A stretch of 10,644 nt of DNA from Bacteroidota bacterium (GTDB lineage: Bacteria; Bacteroidota; Bacteroidia; Bacteroidales; GCA-2748055): contig JAUVIT010000024.1 in assembly GCA_030592605.1 (NCBI GenBank), positions 1 through 10,644 on the forward strand, given 5' to 3'. This document shows, piece after piece, positions 7,792 through 10,644 of the stretch. Below the pieces are notes generated by a model. That model saw nothing but the letters and a program-made list of their open reading frames with translations. It did not search any database and was not told the origin of the DNA. Numbering within the stretch: position 1 is the first letter of the stretch; the number at the start of each line of letters is the position of its first letter. Position numbers and translations under genes: made by a program.

Positions 7792-8856
7792 ATGGCAAAG
7801 GGAACCCACGTCAGGATCAAGGATATAGCCGAAAAAGCAAAATGCTCCATCGGAACGGTAGACCGTGTCATACACAATCGTGGGAAGGTGGCTGAGCCCG
7901 TCAGGGAGCGAATCCTCCAGATAATAAAAGAGCTGGATTACAAACCCAATGTCAATGCCAGGGTTCTGGCCAGCAAGCAGACTCTGACCCTTGGCATCCT
8001 CTTACCCTCCTATAAAAAAGGGGAGTACTGGGAATTGCCCTGTATGGGGATTACTGAAGCAGTGGAGCGCTATAACGAGCAGGGCTATAACATTGAGGCA
8101 CGCTGGTTCACCTACAATAGTCCTGAGAAGTTTTACAAGGTGGGAATGAAAATGGTTGCGGATGATATTGATGGAATTATCATGAATCCTGCCACCTACA
8201 GAGAGAGTGTGAGGCTGGTTCGATCATTCTTCCAGAATAACAAGCCCTTTATCCTGATAGATTCAGATATCCACGGCACACCCTCACTCTCCTTTATCGG
8301 AAAAGATCCTGTTCAATCGGGACTCACCGTTGCCGAACTGATCCACCAGCTAACCAGGCATATCTCCGGAACAAAAAATGTATGGATCATCAATCTGGCA
8401 AGCTCACCCAACCAGACCTATGCCTTCCTGGCAAGGGAAATCGGTTTAATGAATTACTTCACTGATAAGGAGCTGCAGGAGGATTATTCCTTCCAGACCT
8501 TTGACATGAACGATAAAGGAACGCAAAAAGTTGTTGATGAGGAGATTGAAGAAATGCTGGCCCGGGAAATTCCACACGCCATCTATGTAACCGGATCAAT
8601 GGTTCATAGAATTGCCGGAAGCATTAAAAAGTTAAGACCCGAACCGAAGCCCCTGCTGATCGGTCACGACCTGATCCCCAGAAATATGGATAGGGTTAAA
8701 GACGAAACCGTCGATTTCCTGATCGAGGAGGAAGCACAGCGACAGGGTTACCTGGCTGTTGAATCAATGATCAGGAGCCTGAGCTATAAAGAGGCCATCC
8801 CGAAGAAACAACTAATGAATCTGATGATTTTTACCAGGGAAAACCTTCCCCTATAG
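7792..8856 (+). CDS. LacI-family transcriptional regulator of the locus
   Basis: The product is 354 aa, the usual family length. The N-terminus is a LacI helix-turn-helix (about 7-55: RIKDIAEKAKCSIGTVDRVIHNRGKV), with Asp-Arg in place of the common Ser-Arg in the recognition helix. The hinge helix follows (YKPNVNARVLAS, 50-61), then a type 1 periplasmic-binding-protein-like effector domain from about 66 to the end (LTLGILLPS... at its start). It is expected to bind the two LacI-type operators at 7727-7744 and 9657-9674 and to respond to a sugar or sugar acid, perhaps a galacturonide breakdown product; the effector is not readable from sequence. It has its own consensus promoter beside operator 1, so it is probably autoregulated. 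Its stop codon overlaps that of the convergent nagB-like gene in the palindrome CTATAG. Confidence 0.93.
   Translation: MAKGTHVRIKDIAEKAKCSIGTVDRVIHNRGKVAEPVRERILQIIKELDYKPNVNARVLASKQTLTLGILLPSYKKGEYWELPCMGITEAVERYNEQGYNIEARWFTYNSPEKFYKVGMKMVADDIDGIIMNPATYRESVRLVRSFFQNNKPFILIDSDIHGTPSLSFIGKDPVQSGLTVAELIHQLTRHISGTKNVWIINLASSPNQTYAFLAREIGLMNYFTDKELQEDYSFQTFDMNDKGTQKVVDEEIEEMLAREIPHAIYVTGSMVHRIAGSIKKLRPEPKPLLIGHDLIPRNMDRVKDETVDFLIEEEAQRQGYLAVESMIRSLSYKEAIPKKQLMNLMIFTRENLPL
8851..8856. other. Palindromic shared stop, CTATAG
   Basis: The six bases hold TAG for the lacI-family gene on the plus strand (8854-8856) and TAG for the nagB-like gene on the minus strand (8853-8851). The two convergent genes therefore overlap by six bases and leave no space for a terminator between them. 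Confidence 0.95.
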
Positions 8857-9585
8857 CCGTGGAAGCATGGATGAAGAGTCCCTGTCAAGATAGAGAAAAA
8901 CCGAATCGTGCGATTTCAATACCGATGCCGGAATGTCCGGAGTAATGCCGTTTTCGATGGTTTTCTTTACGGCCTCTGCCTTCCTTTCTCCGGGTACAGT
9001 ACAGATAATGGAAGTGGATTTCAGGATATGGTTCACCGACATACTGATGGCCTTTTCCGGCACCTCATCAACCGAGTGAAACCACCCCTCATTAAATTGC
9101 TGCTGACGACAATCCCGGTCCAGTTCAACCTCGATATAGGGCTCCGTGGTTACAAAATCAGCCGGAGGATCATTAAAGGCCAGGTGACCATTCTCTCCAA
9201 TTCCGATAAATGCAACATCAATGTGGTGCTGCTCGATTAGCTTATTTATACGCCCGATCTCGACAGATGGATTTGCTTCACCATCGATATAGTTAAATTC
9301 CTTGATGGCTACCTTGTCTACAAAGCGCTCCTTCAAATACTTCCTGAAAGAAGCCGGATGGCTTAAGGATATCCCAATATATTCGTCCAGGTGAAAAGCA
9401 GTGATCCTGCTCCAGTCAATCTCTTCCCCGGTCAACTCACTTAACATTTCGAACTGGGATGCACCGGTAGCTACAATGATGCTGGCATGACCCTTCCTCC
9501 ACAAAGCCTTCCTTATGAGGTCTGCTCCTTTGGCGGCCGCAGCTTTACCCAGCGCTTCTTTCGTTTGTTGAATATCAATCTCCAT
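8851..9585 (-). CDS. NagB/6-phosphogluconolactonase-superfamily protein, glucosamine-6-phosphate deaminase-like
   Basis: The product is 244 aa, close to the family size (E. coli NagB 266). Motifs in order: phosphate-binding-type loop VATGAS (38-43), FHLDEYIG (64-71) with D67 matching the NagB catalytic base D72, and GIGENGHLAFNDPP (128-141) with H134 matching H143. Two active-site acids differ from E. coli NagB: D141 aligns with N132, and E148 aligns with D139. The classical reaction converts glucosamine-6-phosphate to fructose-6-phosphate and ammonia in the cytoplasm. With these changes and a pectin-type neighbourhood the true substrate may be another sugar phosphate or acid. No signal peptide is seen, so it is cytoplasmic. 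It has a consensus promoter 30-70 bp upstream beneath LacI-type operator 2. Superfamily is sure; exact activity is not, so no gene symbol is given. Confidence 0.88.
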   Translation of the reverse strand: MEIDIQQTKEALGKAAAAKGADLIRKALWRKGHASIIVATGASQFEMLSELTGEEIDWSRITAFHLDEYIGISLSHPASFRKYLKERFVDKVAIKEFNYIDGEANPSVEIGRINKLIEQHHIDVAFIGIGENGHLAFNDPPADFVTTEPYIEVELDRDCRQQQFNEGWFHSVDEVPEKAISMSVNHILKSTSIICTVPGERKAEAVKKTIENGITPDIPASVLKSHDSVFLYLDRDSSSMLPRL

Positions 9586-9620
9586 GGTCTATTATTCTTT
9601 GCCATTCAGGCACTTGTTGC

Positions 9621-9652
9621 CAAAAGTAGAATAAAATACCCTGCTTTCCAAA
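9621..9652 (-). promoter_or_regulatory. Bacteroidota-type promoter for the nagB-like gene
   Basis: On the minus strand TTTG (9652-9649), 20 bp, then TACTTTTG (9628-9621) fits the Bacteroidota consensus. Start of transcription is predicted near 9616, about 30 nt before the ATG at 9585. The centre of operator 2 is 16 bp upstream of the -33 centre, the same distance as operator 1 from the receptor promoter. Confidence 0.78.
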
Positions 9653-9656
9653 GAAA

Positions 9657-9674
9657 ATGTGTGTGCGCACACAT
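9657..9674. promoter_or_regulatory. LacI-family operator 2, between the nagB-like and esterase genes
   Basis: TGTGTGCGCACACA (9660-9673) is a perfect 14-bp palindrome with central CG, one base different from the core of operator 1. It is enclosed by an 11-bp perfect inverted repeat, CCAAAGAAAAT (9648-9658) and ATTTTCTTTGG (9679-9689), which contains the nagB-like -33 element on its left side. It could control both flanking divergent genes. Confidence 0.85.
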
Positions 9675-9723
9675 ATTTATTTTCTTTGGATCATGCACTT
9701 CATAAAGTGAAAAACAAAGCCTT

Positions 9724-9755
9724 GTTGAATTTGTCCAGCTGCTTTGCTATCTTCA
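9724..9755 (+). promoter_or_regulatory. Candidate promoter for the esterase gene (weak match)
   Basis: GTTG (9724-9727), 20 bp, then TATCTTCA (9748-9755) is an imperfect match to TTTG, N19-21, TAnnTTTG. It would start transcription near 9760, about 20 nt before the ATG at 9779. The weak match would fit a promoter needing help from a regulator, but chance cannot be excluded in this AT-rich gap. Confidence 0.35.
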
Positions 9756-9778
9756 ATGCATACAAAAACAATACAACT

Positions 9779-10644
9779 ATGCTACTAGCCCGTAAACTGT
9801 TTAAGTTTCTCCCCTCGCTTCTTCTCCTCCTGACTCTCACCCCGGTATCCGGACAGGAATCTATGCTCTGTATGGGAGGACACTGGACCGAAGATGAGGC
9901 CAACCTGAAGATGAAAGAGTTTCGTTCCACCTGGAATGATTTGGAGTCGTGGGAGAATCGTGCCGATGTGATCAGGCAGGGAATCATTGATGGAATGCAG
10001 CTGGAAAAGATGCCGGTCATTGAGGGACAATTTCATCCCCTGATTCACAATCGCAAGGAGATGGATGGCTACGCAGTGGAGAATATTGCTATTGAAAGCT
10101 TCCCTGGTTTCTGGATCACCGGGAACCTCTATACTCCCCTGCAAGCTGAAAAAAAGAACGCTGCTGTACTCTGTCCCCACGGACATGCGGCTGACAAACG
10201 CTTAACAGCCGATGTGCAGATACGAAGTGCCGCCCTGGCCCGAATGGGTGCCATTGTTTTTGCCTACGATATGGTGGGTTACGGTGAGTCGCACCAGGTC
10301 AATCACAAAATGCCAATTGCCCTGCTGCTGCAGACCTTTAACAGCAGGCGGGTGCTGGAATACCTTCTCTCAAGACCCGATGTGGATCCTGAACGCATCG
10401 GGATGACCGGTGGATCGGGAGGGGGTACCCAGACCTTTATGCTGACCGCCATCGATAAGCGGATCACCGTTTCAGCACCTGTGGTGCAGGTATCGGCCCA
10501 TTTTTTCGGGGGATGTATCTGCGAAAGCGGAATGCCCGTTCATAAGAGCGAGCATCACCAGACCAACAATGTGGAGATAGCAGCCCTATGCGCTCCACGC
10601 CCCCTGTTGTTGGTTTCCGACGGGGCCGACTGGACCCGGAACAC
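9779..10644 (+). CDS. Secreted alpha/beta-hydrolase, probable carbohydrate esterase, 3' end beyond window (partial)
   Basis: The first 288 residues are present and the frame is open to the window edge. A signal peptide (basic start, LPSLLLLLTL core) probably ends near VSG-QE at 25-26. LCPHGHA (131-137) is the oxyanion-hole-type strand, and GMTGGSGGGTQT (208-219) holds the nucleophile elbow with S213. APRPLLLVSDGADW (272-285) is the strand that usually carries the catalytic acid, and the catalytic His should lie beyond the window. The arrangement resembles acetylxylan-esterase-like or dienelactone-hydrolase-like enzymes of polysaccharide loci. In a galacturonide context a pectin acetyl- or methylesterase role (for instance of the CE19 type) is reasonable but unproven. 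It is divergent from the nagB-like gene, with LacI-type operator 2 in between. The ATG follows CAACT with no clear Shine-Dalgarno, normal for this phylum. Confidence 0.8.
   Translation, partial: MLLARKLFKFLPSLLLLLTLTPVSGQESMLCMGGHWTEDEANLKMKEFRSTWNDLESWENRADVIRQGIIDGMQLEKMPVIEGQFHPLIHNRKEMDGYAVENIAIESFPGFWITGNLYTPLQAEKKNAAVLCPHGHAADKRLTADVQIRSAALARMGAIVFAYDMVGYGESHQVNHKMPIALLLQTFNSRRVLEYLLSRPDVDPERIGMTGGSGGGTQTFMLTAIDKRITVSAPVVQVSAHFFGGCICESGMPVHKSEHHQTNNVEIAALCAPRPLLLVSDGADWTRN

Noticed and set aside
9696..9709. Short inverted repeat CACTT-CATA-AAGTG
   Set aside because: A 5-bp stem in an AT-rich gap is expected by chance, it has no T-run and it is not repeated at operator 1.
9685..9713. 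TTTG at 9685-9688 as a -33 element for the esterase gene, mirror of the nagB-like promoter
   Set aside because: No TAnnTTTG-like element lies 19-21 bp downstream; the sequence there reads TGAAAAAC.
9785..10186. Minus-strand open frames (9700-10020 and 9785-10186)
   Set aside because: They are antisense to the signal peptide and first domain of the esterase and show no family features.

Overview
The window looks like part of a chromosome from a Bacteroidota bacterium. The support is a C-terminal type IX secretion (T9SS) sorting domain, a TonB-dependent receptor with an N-terminal carboxypeptidase-regulatory-like domain, a Bacteroidota-type lipoprotein, absence of clear Shine-Dalgarno sites, and three close matches to the Bacteroidota promoter consensus (TTTG, 19-20 bp, TAnnTTTG). 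Genus cannot be assigned from sequence alone. No RNA genes, insertion sequences, CRISPR arrays or long repeats were seen, and no gap between genes exceeds 200 bp.

Layout. A minus-strand operon runs from about 7700 leftwards: TonB-dependent receptor (7644-4717), secreted beta-helix protein with a T9SS tail (4666-3146), a strong hairpin/terminator (3091-3128), a lipoprotein fusing a GH28 (polygalacturonase-type) domain to a PL22 (oligogalacturonate lyase-type) domain (3059-606), and an NRAMP-like membrane transporter that runs off the left edge (580-1). Divergent from the operon is a LacI-family regulator (7792-8856, plus). It meets, tail to tail, a NagB/glucosamine-6-phosphate-deaminase-like gene (9585-8851, minus). 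Divergent from that is a secreted alpha/beta-hydrolase, probably a carbohydrate esterase, that runs off the right edge (9779-10644, plus).

How it fits together. This reads as a SusD-less pectin or oligogalacturonide utilisation locus. The esterase could remove ester groups, the beta-helix protein could act on or bind polymer at the cell surface, the receptor would import oligomers, and the GH28-PL22 lipoprotein would cut galacturonide chains by hydrolysis and beta-elimination. The NRAMP-like protein and the NagB-like enzyme are the unexplained parts: each has changes at residues that define its classical family activity.

Regulation is the clearest new signal. Two almost identical LacI-type operators (core TGTGTGCG[A/C]ACACA) lie in the two divergent intergenic regions. 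The first sits exactly between two back-to-back promoters (receptor operon and lacI). The second lies the same distance upstream of the nagB-like promoter. This makes a compact local regulon and raises the possibility that the LacI protein works as an activator, or as a repressor that blocks the -33 region.
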